DNA of 63,877 bases from contig NZ_JARXRO010000007.1 in NCBI RefSeq assembly GCF_029887935.1, positions 105,154 through 169,030 on the forward strand, read 5' to 3'. The translations under genes were made by a program, and so were the position numbers. Positions 1-8,819 of this stretch are shown piece after piece (position 1 is the stretch's first letter; every line of letters begins with the position of its first letter). The stretch comes from Luteimonas kalidii (GTDB lineage: Bacteria; Pseudomonadota; Gammaproteobacteria; Xanthomonadales; Xanthomonadaceae). The notes under the pieces were generated by a model. It did no database searches, was not told the origin of the DNA, and was given only the letters and a program-made list of their open reading frames with translations.

Positions 1-11
1 CCTGCGCGGGA

Positions 12-32
12 GTCAGGGCAGGATGCCCTGAC
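12..32. repeat. Perfect 9-3-9 palindrome (hairpin)
   Basis: The arms GTCAGGGCA and TGCCCTGAC flank a GGA loop with no mismatch. It lies downstream (in transcription sense) of the DUF4159 gene and has no T-run, so it is not a classical terminator. Hairpins with a GGCAGGATGCC-like core suggest a dispersed xanthomonad repeat, but I find no second copy in this window. Confidence 0.6.
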
Positions 33-123
33 CGACCGGCGAGCGATCCCCGGCCGCCAGGACGTGGCGTCGTTCCGGAGCATGGACCGACAGACGACGG
101 GGGCAGTGCATGCCAAGTCGCGA

Positions 124-822
124 TCATGCGCTCAGCGCGTACACCACGATGTTCACCGCGAACTTCGTGTTGTCTTCGGCTAGGAAGCGCTTGTTGCGCC
201 AGTCGTAGTCCCATTCGCAGCCGTAGTCCTTGTTGCTGTAAAGCACGCCCAGGCGGCCATCGATGGCGATGCCCTTCAGGTAGTCGTGGACCAGGTCGTC
301 GCCCCAGCCGTTGAGCTCGAAGCTGGTCGCCGGCGGGCCGTCCGGGAAGCGGAAGAAGGCGCTGTAGAGCGGGTGGCTGTTCGGGATCTTCGCCAGAGCG
401 CGCGGACCGAAGATCGACGCCATCTGCGCCTCGAAGGACTTCGCGAACAGTCCGTCGATGTCGTGGTTGCAATCGTCGACGAACACGAAGCCGCCGTTGC
501 GCACGTAGCGCTCGAAATTGCGTCGCTCGGCCGGGTTGAACTCGACCAGCTTGTGTCCCGAGAGGTAGCAGAACGGCGCCGACAGCATCTTCGGGTCGGC
601 CAGGTCCACCACGTGCTCCTCCGGATCCACCCGCATGCCGGTGTAGTCGATCAGCGCGGTGACCAGGTTCGACGGCATGCGCGCGTCGACATCCCAGTCG
701 CCGGAGTCGTAGCGCAGGCGGGTGAACCAGAAATCGTAGCGCCCGGCCTGCGCGCGCAGCGGCGGCAGCGCCAGCAGGGCCGCGCCACCGAGCATGGCGC
801 GCAGGAACTGCGCCCGGTTCAT
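124..822 (-). CDS. DUF4159 domain-containing exported protein
   Basis: This 232-residue protein begins at MNRAQFLRAM. The frame is open 16 codons further upstream, but that extension is Arg/Cys-rich and lies before an evident signal peptide (hydrophobic stretch AMLGGAALLALPPL, likely cleavage after AQA near residue 26). The mature part has the DUF4159 pattern: DWDVDARMP, then LSGHKLVEF, then GGFVFVDDCNHD, a flavodoxin/GATase-like fold that lacks an obvious catalytic triad. DUF4159 proteins often sit beside MoxR/DUF58/von Willebrand genes. Here the partners are three TldD/TldE genes on the same strand, 151 bases upstream, so it is probably the last gene of that operon or the bridge to genes left of the window. 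Biochemical function is unknown. Confidence 0.85.
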   Translation of the reverse strand: MNRAQFLRAMLGGAALLALPPLRAQAGRYDFWFTRLRYDSGDWDVDARMPSNLVTALIDYTGMRVDPEEHVVDLADPKMLSAPFCYLSGHKLVEFNPAERRNFERYVRNGGFVFVDDCNHDIDGLFAKSFEAQMASIFGPRALAKIPNSHPLYSAFFRFPDGPPATSFELNGWGDDLVHDYLKGIAIDGRLGVLYSNKDYGCEWDYDWRNKRFLAEDNTKFAVNIVVYALSA

Positions 823-973
823 GCCGCCACCACCCGGCGTCGCCGCGCATCGGCGGCAACGTCTGAGCAATCAGGTTGGACGGGGCAGCTGGACATGCGG
901 AATGCGGGCGGGGGCCTGCGCCACCCGGCCCTCTCCGCGCGGGAGAGGGCATGGAGCGGTTGCGGAACGGCCG

Positions 974-2308
974 TCAGACCGCGTCCGATAGCGAAGTGAA
1001 GGTGAAATCGCGCAGGCGCATCGGCGGGATCATCATCGCGAAGTTCGACTCGTCGCCGCTCACGCGCACCGGCTTGCCGAGTTCGTCGATGTTGTTGAGC
1101 ATGATCACCGGCGATTCGTTGAAGCGGAAGTTCTTGATCGGATACCGGATCTGCCCGTTCTCGATGTAGAACGTGCCGTCGCGGGTCAGGCCGGTGAGCA
1201 GCACGGTCTGCGGGTCGACCATGCGGATGTACCAGGTGCGGGTGACCAGGATGCCGCGCTCGGTCTCGCGCACCAGGTCGGCGGTCGACTTGGTGCCGCC
1301 GGACATGATCAGGTTGCCCGGCATCGCCACGGCTTCCCGGCCCTGCTGCTGCGCCCAGTAGCGCGAGTACAGCATGTTGGCGACCTTGCCGTTCTCGATC
1401 ACCGGCATGCGCTTGCGCGGCTGGCCCTCGTCGTCCCACGGCAGCACAGGCACGTCGGCGTTGCCCGGGTCGGCCCAGATGTTGACCTGCGGGTCGTAGA
1501 CCTGCTCGCCGATCTTGTTGCCGCCGCCCTTCTTCGACAGGAAGCTGCGGCCTTCGTCGGCCTGGCGCGCGTCGAAGAAATACATCATGAACGAGATCAG
1601 GCCGGCGGCCGCGTGCGGTTCCAGCACCACGGTGTACTTGCCCGGCTCCAGCGCCTTGGCATCCACCGACTCCCGTGCCTTGCGGATCGCGATGCCGACG
1701 TCGCGCGAGGCGTCCAGGCCGCCGATGTCGGTGACGTTGCGCCCCACCCAGCCCGAACCGCGCCCGTCCTCGGTGCGCACGGTGCAGGTGTAGTCGGCGC
1801 TGGTCGAGGTCTGGTAGGCGAAGTTGCCGTTGCTGTTGGCGATCGCGGTGAACGACTGCCCGTCCTCCAGGAAGCCCGCGGCGACCAGGCCGGCCTCGCG
1901 GCACGGCGCGATCGAATCGGCCGCCACCTGCGCACGCTGCTCGGGAGTGATGGCGGCGGTGGCGGCGCTGAATGTACTGGTCGCGGTGTAGGACTGCTTG
2001 CCGATCGCCGGCATGAACTCGGGGTTCTCCGGCGCCAGCTTCGCCAGGTCCTCGGCGCGGCGCACCACGCGTTCGAGCGAGGCGTCGTCGAAGGCGTTGA
2101 TGGTCGCGGTGCCCACGCGCTTGCCGAACGCGACGCTCACGCCCAGCTCCACGTCGTCGACGATGCCGCTGGTGGAGACGTTGTTGAGGGCGAAGCGGAT
2201 GTTGCCGCTGGTGCCGCCGCCCAGGGTGGCCGTGCATTCGTCGGCGGTGGACAGGGCGATCACCTTGTCGAGGATCGCCTTGGCTTCGGCTTCGGTATAG
2301 ATGCTCAT
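974..2308 (-). CDS. TldE/PmbA-like TldD-family protein
   Basis: A 444-residue member of the TldD/PmbA (U62) family. It lacks the HExxxH zinc motif, which identifies it as the TldE/PmbA-type subunit that in Escherichia coli forms a heteromer with TldD and helps process peptides such as the microcin B17 precursor and the CcdA antitoxin. The family C-terminal pattern is clear (MPGNLIMSGGTKSTADLV, then GLTRDGTFYIENGQI and SPVIMLNNIDELG). The N-terminus starts MSIYTEAEAKAILDKV and has no signal peptide. That is odd because both adjacent TldD partners carry twin-arginine signals. The gap to the upstream tldD is 22 bases, indicating co-transcription. The partner assignment is inferred from gene order. 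Confidence 0.88.
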   Translation of the reverse strand: MSIYTEAEAKAILDKVIALSTADECTATLGGGTSGNIRFALNNVSTSGIVDDVELGVSVAFGKRVGTATINAFDDASLERVVRRAEDLAKLAPENPEFMPAIGKQSYTATSTFSAATAAITPEQRAQVAADSIAPCREAGLVAAGFLEDGQSFTAIANSNGNFAYQTSTSADYTCTVRTEDGRGSGWVGRNVTDIGGLDASRDVGIAIRKARESVDAKALEPGKYTVVLEPHAAAGLISFMMYFFDARQADEGRSFLSKKGGGNKIGEQVYDPQVNIWADPGNADVPVLPWDDEGQPRKRMPVIENGKVANMLYSRYWAQQQGREAVAMPGNLIMSGGTKSTADLVRETERGILVTRTWYIRMVDPQTVLLTGLTRDGTFYIENGQIRYPIKNFRFNESPVIMLNNIDELGKPVRVSGDESNFAMMIPPMRLRDFTFTSLSDAV

Positions 2309-2330
2309 GTATTCGGATCTCCTGTGCCGG

Positions 2331-3965
2331 TCAGCCGAGCGAACGCGCGGTGTTGATGACGTTGATGCCGTTGAAGCGCGCCGTGCTCGAACCGTGCGAC
2401 ACCGCCGAGACCTGGCCCGGCTGGCCCTTGCCGTCGAAGAACGAACCGCCCAGGCGGTAGTCGCCCTCGTCGCAGATCGCCGAGCAGGCGTTCCAGAATT
2501 CCGGCGTGCGGATCTGGTAGGCCACGTCCTCGATCATGCCGGTGATCGCGCCGTCCTTGATCTCGTAGAACAGCTGGCCGCCGAACTGGGCGTTGTAGCG
2601 CTGCTGGTCGATCGAGAACGAGCCGTCGCCGATGATGTAGATGCCGTTCTCGACGTCCTTGACCATGTCGGCCACCGACAGCTTCTGCCTGCCGGCCTCC
2701 AGCGACACGTTGGCCATGCGCTGGAACTGCACGCTCGACCACGAATCGGCGTAGCAGCAGCCGTCGGACTCGTCCTTGCCGACAATGTGGGCCTGGTCGC
2801 GGATGGTCTGGTAGTCGACCAGGATGCCGTCCTTGACCAGGTCCCAGCGCTTGCACTTGACGCCCTCGTCGTCGTAGCCGACCGCGCCGAGGCTGCCGGG
2901 CTGGGTCTTGTCGGCGAACAGGGTGACCAGGTCGCTGCCGTACTGGAAGCGCTCTTCGCGCTTGTCCATCGTGGCGAAGCTGGTGCCGGCGTAGTTGGCC
3001 TCGTAGCCCAGCACGCGGTCGAGTTCGAGCGGATGGCCGACCGATTCGTGGATCGTGAGCCAGGTGTGCGAGGGATCGAGCACCAGGTCGTACTTGCCGG
3101 GCTTGACCGACGGTGCCTTGAGCTTCTCCTGCGCCTGCTTCGCCGCGGCCACCGCGTCCTCGAGCATGTCGTAGGATTGGCCGTAGTTGACCACGCCGTT
3201 GGGCGAGACGAACTTCTGGGTGCGGTCGCCGTCCAGGTACTCGTAGCCCAGGCCCATCGGCGCCGACAGGCCCTCGCGGGTGCGGAACTTGCCGCTGGCC
3301 TTGTCGATCGCGGTCACCGTCATCGGCGCCCAGATGCGGTGCACGTCCTGGTCGATGTAGGAACCATCGGTGGATGCGAAGTACTTCTGTTCGTTGACCA
3401 GGAACAGGGTGGAATTGACGAAGCTCGCGCCGGCGTTGATCGCGGCGGCGTTGACCGACAGCAGCAGGTCGACCTTGTCCTTGACCGGCACTTCCATCGC
3501 GTTGCGCCGGATCGGCGTCTTCCACGCCACCTCGCCGTATCCCGGCGCCGGCGCCAGTTGCACCGGGGCGGTCTGCACCTTGGCGTTGGCCTTGGCGATC
3601 GCGGTCGCACGGCGCGCCGCCTCGGCCACCGATTCGGTAGTCAGCCCGCTGGTGGCGGCGAAGCCCCACGCGCCGTCGGCGATCACGCGGATGCCCACGC
3701 CGGTGGACTCGGTATTGACCACGTTCTGGACCTTGTCCTCGCGCGTCATCACGAACTGCCGCAGGTAGCGGCCGATGCGCACGTCGCAATAGCTGGCGCC
3801 GGCGCCGCTCGCGGCCTGCAGCGCGGCGTCGGCCAGCTGCTTCTTGACCGGCAGGTCGAGCGTGGTGAGGAGCTGGTCGGCGGCAATCGCCTTGCCCAGC
3901 CATGCGGGCAGAGCGAGGCTGCCCATGCCGAGGCCGCCAAGGGCCAGGAAGTCGCGTCGTTGCAA
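2331..3965 (-). CDS. TldD-family metallopeptidase with Tat signal (paralogue A)
   Basis: A 544-residue TldD-type peptidase. The zinc motif HESVGH lies at residues 306-311 and is followed by PLELDR, a strong TldD signature; DGCCYADSWSS comes further on. The N-terminus MQRRDFLALGGLGMG followed by a hydrophobic run and AxA near residue 28 is a twin-arginine signal, so the protein is predicted to be folded in the cytoplasm and exported. Classical TldD is cytoplasmic. A close paralogue lies 162 bases upstream on the same strand and a TldE-like gene 22 bases downstream, so the three probably work together. The substrate is unknown. Family assignment is firm; periplasmic location is predicted from the signal only. 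Confidence 0.92.
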   Translation of the reverse strand: MQRRDFLALGGLGMGSLALPAWLGKAIAADQLLTTLDLPVKKQLADAALQAASGAGASYCDVRIGRYLRQFVMTREDKVQNVVNTESTGVGIRVIADGAWGFAATSGLTTESVAEAARRATAIAKANAKVQTAPVQLAPAPGYGEVAWKTPIRRNAMEVPVKDKVDLLLSVNAAAINAGASFVNSTLFLVNEQKYFASTDGSYIDQDVHRIWAPMTVTAIDKASGKFRTREGLSAPMGLGYEYLDGDRTQKFVSPNGVVNYGQSYDMLEDAVAAAKQAQEKLKAPSVKPGKYDLVLDPSHTWLTIHESVGHPLELDRVLGYEANYAGTSFATMDKREERFQYGSDLVTLFADKTQPGSLGAVGYDDEGVKCKRWDLVKDGILVDYQTIRDQAHIVGKDESDGCCYADSWSSVQFQRMANVSLEAGRQKLSVADMVKDVENGIYIIGDGSFSIDQQRYNAQFGGQLFYEIKDGAITGMIEDVAYQIRTPEFWNACSAICDEGDYRLGGSFFDGKGQPGQVSAVSHGSSTARFNGINVINTARSLG

Positions 3966-4127
3966 GGGCCTATCTCCAGTTCGCGTGGGCGCGGCATCGG
4001 AGCCGCGGCACTGGCCCGGGCCCGGTCATGAGGCCGGCCCGGCGGGTATTCCGATTCTCGACGCCGCGGGCCCGCGCGCGCAAATGACTTTCGGCAGGGG
4101 TGGCGCATCGCGCGTGCGACCGGGGCC

Positions 4128-5756
4128 TCATCCCAGCGATCGCGCGGTGTTGATCACCGCCTGGCCATCGAAGCGCGTGGTCGCGGCGCCGTGCGAGACC
4201 GCCGACACCTGCCCAGGCTGCCCCTTGCCGTCGAAGAACGAGCCGCCGAGGCGGAAATCGCGCGCGTCGCAGATCGCCGAGCAGGCGTTCCAGAACTCCG
4301 GCGTGCGGATCTGGTAGGCGCCGTCCTCCACCAGTTCCTGCACTTCGCCGTTGCGGATGGCGTACATCAGCTGGCCGCCGAACTGGGCGTTGTAGCGCTG
4401 CTGGTCGATCGAGTACGAGCCGCGGCCGTGGATGTACAGGCCGTTCTCGACGTCCTTCACCATGTCCGCGACGGTCAGCGGGGCCGCGCCCGGCGCCAGC
4501 GAGACGTTGGGCATGCGCTGGAACTGCACGCTCGACCACGAATCGGCGTAGCAGCAGCCGTCCGACTCGCGCTTGCCGAGGATGTGCGCCTGGTCGCGGA
4601 TCGACTGGAAGTCGACCAGCACGCCGTCCTTCACCAGGTCCCAGCGCCTGCACTTGACGCCTTCGTCGTCGTAGCCCACCGCGCCCAGGCTGCCGGGTTC
4701 GGTCTTGTCGGCATACAGGTTCACCCGCTCGCTGCCCCAGCGGAAGCTGCCGCGCTTGTCGAGCGTGGCGAAGCTGGTGCCGGCGTAGTTGGCCTCGTAG
4801 CCGAGCACGCGGTCGAGTTCGAGTGGATGGCCGACGTTCTCGTGGATGGTCAGGAACAGGTTGCTCGGGTCGAGGACCAGGTCGTACTTGCCGGGCCTGA
4901 CCGACGGCGCCTTCAGCTTCTCCTGCGCCTGCCGCGCCGCCGCGATCGCATCGGCGCGCATGTCGTAGCGGCGGCCGTACGCCACCACGCCGCCGGGCAG
5001 TTCGAAACGCTGCGCGGGATCGGGGTCGAGGTATTCGTAGCCCAGGCCCATCGGCGCGGACAGCCCGTCGCGGGTGCGGAACCGGCCGCTGGCCGGATCG
5101 GTCGCGGTGACCGTGAACGGCGCCCAGATCCGGTGCACGTCCTGGTCGATGTAGGAGCCGTCGGTGGAGGCGAAGTACTTCTGCTCGTTGACCAGGAACA
5201 TGCGCGAGGCCACGAAGCTCGCGCCGGCACCGAGCGCGGCCGCATTCACCGACAGCAGCAGGTCGAGCTTGTCGCGGATCGGCACCGCCATGCCGTTCCT
5301 TTCCAGCGGCGTGCGCCACGCCACCTCGCCCACGCCAGGCGCGGGCGCCAGCTGCACCGGCTGCGTCTGCACGCGCGCATTCGCGCGTGCGATCGCCACC
5401 GCCTGCCGCGCGGCGGCGGCCACCGCATCCGCGTCCAGCCGGCTGGTCGCCGCGAATCCCCAGGCATGGTCGACGATCACGCGGATGCCGGCGCCGATCG
5501 ACTCCTCGTTGGCGACGTTCTCCACCCGATCCTCGCGGGTCAGCAGCGACTGCCGCAGGTAGCGCCCGATGCGCACGTCGCAATAGGTCGCACCGGCGCC
5601 GGTCGCGGCCTGCAGCGCGGCATCGGCCAGGCGCCGGTTGCGGTCACGGTCGACCGGCTCGAGCAACTGCTCGGCCGCGATCGCGCGCCCCAGCGGCGGC
5701 AGCAGGAGGCCGCCGGCACCGAGTCCACCCAGGGCGAGAAAATGACGTCGCTGCAT
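4128..5756 (-). CDS. TldD-family metallopeptidase with Tat signal (paralogue B)
   Basis: A 542-residue paralogue of the next gene downstream. It has HENVGHPLELDR near residues 305-316 and the twin-arginine start MQRRHFLALGGLGAGG. The frame is open 28 codons upstream, but only the internal ATG places the RR motif at the N-terminus, so that start is chosen. Long stretches are nearly identical to paralogue A (for example SYIDQDVHRIWAP and EANYAGTSFAT), while the N-terminal 40 residues and many loops differ, which points to an old tandem duplication rather than an assembly artefact. It is probably the first gene of the tldD-tldD-tldE-DUF4159 operon. Function beyond metallopeptidase is not evident. 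Confidence 0.92.
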   Translation of the reverse strand: MQRRHFLALGGLGAGGLLLPPLGRAIAAEQLLEPVDRDRNRRLADAALQAATGAGATYCDVRIGRYLRQSLLTREDRVENVANEESIGAGIRVIVDHAWGFAATSRLDADAVAAAARQAVAIARANARVQTQPVQLAPAPGVGEVAWRTPLERNGMAVPIRDKLDLLLSVNAAALGAGASFVASRMFLVNEQKYFASTDGSYIDQDVHRIWAPFTVTATDPASGRFRTRDGLSAPMGLGYEYLDPDPAQRFELPGGVVAYGRRYDMRADAIAAARQAQEKLKAPSVRPGKYDLVLDPSNLFLTIHENVGHPLELDRVLGYEANYAGTSFATLDKRGSFRWGSERVNLYADKTEPGSLGAVGYDDEGVKCRRWDLVKDGVLVDFQSIRDQAHILGKRESDGCCYADSWSSVQFQRMPNVSLAPGAAPLTVADMVKDVENGLYIHGRGSYSIDQQRYNAQFGGQLMYAIRNGEVQELVEDGAYQIRTPEFWNACSAICDARDFRLGGSFFDGKGQPGQVSAVSHGAATTRFDGQAVINTARSLG

Positions 5757-5981
5757 CGCGCTTCGCTCCACGTGCGCACGTCCGGACAGCGGACGGCTTG
5801 GTACGGGCCAGCATAGCGCGCGCTGCCGGCGTGCTCCCACGCACGCGGCATGACTTCCGGCACGGTTCCCTGGGATGGTTCTGCTTCACGCGCGACGGCC
5901 GCGCCGCACCAAGTGCGCACCCTGCTCCGGCACGCGCTTGGACGCGACGCGCATCGAAAGCCATCTGCTGACACGCTTGGT

Positions 5982-7217
5982 TCAACTGACCGCGGGGAGT
6001 GCCTCGCCTTCCACTGCACGCGCCGCATCCGCGGCGGCACTGCCGGGTCTCCCGATCGCATCGCCCTGTCCCTGCAGGAACGCCGCCACCGCCGCCTGTC
6101 CGAGCGCGCGCAGTCGGGCCACGAACGCCGGATCCACGTGCAGGCGGCTCGAGGCGGGCAGCGTGGCCAGGTCCACGTCGTCGGCCACCACGTGCACGCG
6201 GCACTGCGCCGCGACGTTCCCCTCGCCGGCGATCCGTCGCTGCAGCCGGTTGAGGTGATCGATCATGCGCAGCTCGCCGATCAGGCTGGCGTTGAACGTG
6301 ATCTCGCTGATCCGGTCCATGATCTCGAGGCTGCGCCGCGGCACGCCGTCGCGATTGGACGGGTTGATCCGCACCACCACGATGTCGCAATCTCCGCCCG
6401 CGTCGAGCAGGGGATGCAGCGAGGGATTGCCGCTGTAGCCGCCATCCCAGTACGGCTCGCCGTCGATCTCGACGGCCTGGAACAGGAACGGCAGGCACGC
6501 CGACGCCAGCAGCGCATCGATGCCGAGCGCGGCGCCGCTGAACACCCGCGGTTCTCCGCTGCGCACCGCGGTGGCGGTGGCGAACACGCGGATCGGGCCT
6601 TCGCGCACGGCCAGCGGATCGACGTGTCGAACGAGCACGTCGCGCAGCGGATTGAGGTTGAGCGGGTTGTAGTCGTACGGGCTGAGCGTGCGCAGGAAGC
6701 GGCTGGCCCATTCATAGCCCGGCATGGCGCTCAGATCGAACATCGCCCCGGACGGCAGCGCCGGCAGCAACGGCAGACGCGCAGCGCCGGCGCTGCCGAT
6801 GTCCTGCCAGAACCGCTGCAGCGCGCCGAGCGCGCCGTCGCGTCCTCCCTGCGCCCAGCCGGTCGCGAGCACCGCGGCATTGAGCGCGCCCGCGCTGGCG
6901 CCGGAAATCGCCTCGATCGCCAGGTCGTCGCGCCGCAGCAGTCCCTCCAGTACGCCCCAGGTGAACGCACCGTGCGAGCCGCCCCCCTGCAGCGCCAGCC
7001 GGATCGGTCGCGGGCCTCGCGCACGGCCCGCCCTGCGCGGCGGCGACGGTGCAGCCGCTTCCGGCACCCCCGCTGCATCGCCCGCGCCCTGCCGCGGCAC
7101 GCCGGCCGCAACCCGAGCCGCCTCCCCGGCCACTGCCGGATCCACCGCCGGCGGCAGCGGTTTCGCCCTGCCGCGCCAGCCACGCCACCACGCCTTGTAC
7201 CGATCGAACAGGGACAT
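5982..7217 (-). CDS. Patatin-like phospholipase family protein
   Basis: A 411-residue patatin. The oxyanion loop GGGSHGAF is at residues 78-85, the nucleophile elbow GASAG places Ser108, and the DGG motif gives Asp258, together forming the Ser-Asp dyad of patatin lipid acyl hydrolases. The first about 70 residues are a basic, then Ala/Pro/Arg-rich and probably disordered extension starting MSLFDRYKAWWRGWRG; no signal peptide is seen. A good ribosome site (AGGAG) lies eight bases before the ATG. It stands alone between the tldD operon and a divergent VOC gene. Substrate (phospholipid, triglyceride or polyester) cannot be told from sequence. Confidence 0.9.
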   Translation of the reverse strand: MSLFDRYKAWWRGWRGRAKPLPPAVDPAVAGEAARVAAGVPRQGAGDAAGVPEAAAPSPPRRAGRARGPRPIRLALQGGGSHGAFTWGVLEGLLRRDDLAIEAISGASAGALNAAVLATGWAQGGRDGALGALQRFWQDIGSAGAARLPLLPALPSGAMFDLSAMPGYEWASRFLRTLSPYDYNPLNLNPLRDVLVRHVDPLAVREGPIRVFATATAVRSGEPRVFSGAALGIDALLASACLPFLFQAVEIDGEPYWDGGYSGNPSLHPLLDAGGDCDIVVVRINPSNRDGVPRRSLEIMDRISEITFNASLIGELRMIDHLNRLQRRIAGEGNVAAQCRVHVVADDVDLATLPASSRLHVDPAFVARLRALGQAAVAAFLQGQGDAIGRPGSAAADAARAVEGEALPAVS

Positions 7218-7398
7218 CGCCTTCGCTCCTGTCCCCCCACGGCCACAGCTTACCGGGTCGCGGCGGCCGCCCGATGACGACGCCCGCTGTCACCGGCGCC
7301 TGATACGCTCGGCCGCGTGCCCCGGGGCATGCGCCGGCGCCATGCCACCGTTCACCGATCGTTCGCCGGCACCGTCGCCGCACCGCACGAGGAGTTCC

Positions 7399-7830
7399 AT
7401 GGACCAGGCCGCCGACACCACCAGCACCATCATTCCCTGCCTGCGCTACCGCGACGCCACCGCCGCGATCGACTGGCTGTGCGCGGCGTTCGGGTTTCAC
7501 AGGCACGCCGTCTATGCCGATGGCGACACCGTCCATCATGCGCAGCTGACGTTCGGCAACGGCATGATCATGCTCGGCTCCGCCCACGTGCAGTCGGAGT
7601 GGAGCGACCGGATCGTGCAGCCCGGGGAAGTGGGAGAACGCGAGACCCAGAGCCCCTGCGTGATCGTGCGCGACGTCGACGCCCATTACCGCCAGGCGAC
7701 GGCGGCCGGCGCAACGATCGTGGTGGACATCGCCGACCAGGGGTACGGGGGCCGCGGCTATGCCTGCCGCGATCCGGAGGGACACCTGTGGTGGTTCGGA
7801 AGCTACGATCCCTGGAAGGCCCCGGCATGA
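7399..7830 (+). CDS. VOC (glyoxalase/bleomycin-resistance) family protein
   Basis: A 143-residue single-repeat VOC protein starting MDQAADTTSTIIPCLRYRD, with GAGGAG six bases before the ATG. It has the typical pairing of an N-terminal beta-alpha-beta-beta-beta module (TIIPCLRYRDATAAIDWL, HHAQLTFGNGMIML) and a C-terminal one ending in GRGYACRDPEGHLWWFGSYDPW, a pattern of the PhnB/glyoxalase-like group. A much longer open frame extends upstream but reads through Arg/Pro-rich non-coding sequence. Its stop overlaps the ATG of the following DUF72 gene (ATGA), so the two are translationally coupled. Substrate unknown. Confidence 0.85.
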   Translation: MDQAADTTSTIIPCLRYRDATAAIDWLCAAFGFHRHAVYADGDTVHHAQLTFGNGMIMLGSAHVQSEWSDRIVQPGEVGERETQSPCVIVRDVDAHYRQATAAGATIVVDIADQGYGGRGYACRDPEGHLWWFGSYDPWKAPA

Positions 7831-8675
7831 GCGCGACGACCCGCGACGCCATTCCCGCCGAAGGCGTGCCCGCGGTGGACGGTATCCGCGTCGGCATCGG
7901 CGGGTGGACCTATGCGCCCTGGCGCGACAACTTCTATCCGCGTGGACTGGTGCAGCGGCGCGAGCTGGAATACGCCAGCCGGCAGCTGTCGGCGATCGAG
8001 ATCAACGGCACCTACTACGGCACGCAGAAGCCGGCGACCTACGCGAAGTGGCGCGAAGAAACGCCGCCGGGCTTCATGTTCTCGGCCAAGGCGCCGAAGC
8101 GGATCACGCAGTCGCGGGCACTCGCGAAGACCGGTGCGCAGGTCGAGGATTTCGTGGGCGGCATCGCCGAGCTGGGCGACCGCCTCGGTCCGCTGGTGTG
8201 GCAGTTCGATGCCGGGACGCGGATCGAACGCGACGAGCTCACCGCGTTCGTCGGCCTGCTGCCACGCCAGGCCGCGGGCCGCCGCCTGCGCCACGTGCTC
8301 GACGTGCGCGATCCCGGGGCCGTCGATGCGGACCTGGTGGGGCTGGCGCGCGCGCACGGCCTGGCGCTGGTGTACACCGATTCGGAGACCCATCCCAACG
8401 TCGCCGACCTCACGGCCGACTTCGTCTATGCGCGGCTGATGCGCGCGCGTGCCGGCATCGCCGCCGGTTACCCGGCGCCCGAACTCGAGGCATGGGCCGC
8501 GCGCGCCCGCACCTGGGCCGGCGGTGGGCTGCCGGAGGACCTGCCGCGCCTGACGCAGACACCGTCCCCGCGCGAGGGGCGCGATGTGTTCGTGTTCTTC
8601 ATCGCTGCTGCCAAGGAGCGCAATCCGGCAGCGGCGATGGCCCTGCTGCGCCTGCTCGGCGCACGGGCCGACTGA
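7827..8675 (+). CDS. DUF72 domain-containing protein
   Basis: A 282-residue DUF72 (YecE-like) protein with a TIM-barrel-type pattern: RVGIGGWTYAPWRDNFYP, then EINGTYYGTQKPATYAKW, GFMFSAKAPKRIT and a C-terminal VFVFFIAAAKERNPAAAM. The start is the ATG inside the ATGA overlap with the VOC gene. The open frame upstream of that ATG is out of phase with the VOC protein and not coding. DUF72 proteins have been speculated to be nucleases or hydrolases, but no reaction is established. It is probably co-transcribed with the VOC gene. Confidence 0.88.
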   Translation: MSATTRDAIPAEGVPAVDGIRVGIGGWTYAPWRDNFYPRGLVQRRELEYASRQLSAIEINGTYYGTQKPATYAKWREETPPGFMFSAKAPKRITQSRALAKTGAQVEDFVGGIAELGDRLGPLVWQFDAGTRIERDELTAFVGLLPRQAAGRRLRHVLDVRDPGAVDADLVGLARAHGLALVYTDSETHPNVADLTADFVYARLMRARAGIAAGYPAPELEAWAARARTWAGGGLPEDLPRLTQTPSPREGRDVFVFFIAAAKERNPAAAMALLRLLGARAD

Positions 8676-8819
8676 CCCGCTGCAAGGACATGGCCTCGGC
8701 GCGGTCGCGCGCAACGCCGCGTCAGGCAGTGGATTCCGGCACTGGATTCCGGTGCCGGCTTGCGCCACCCTCGGGCGGACGCATTGCGCTTTTTCGCCCC
8801 ACCGCTCCGGGAGACCCGC

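Noticed and set aside
4128..5756. Tandem tldD copies as an assembly duplication
   Set aside because: The proteins differ at the N-terminus and at many positions, so they are diverged paralogues.
2301..5816. Two plus-strand frames of over 500 codons antisense to the tldD genes
   Set aside because: They exist in both paralogues only because the coding strand is similar; no start signal and shadow-type composition.
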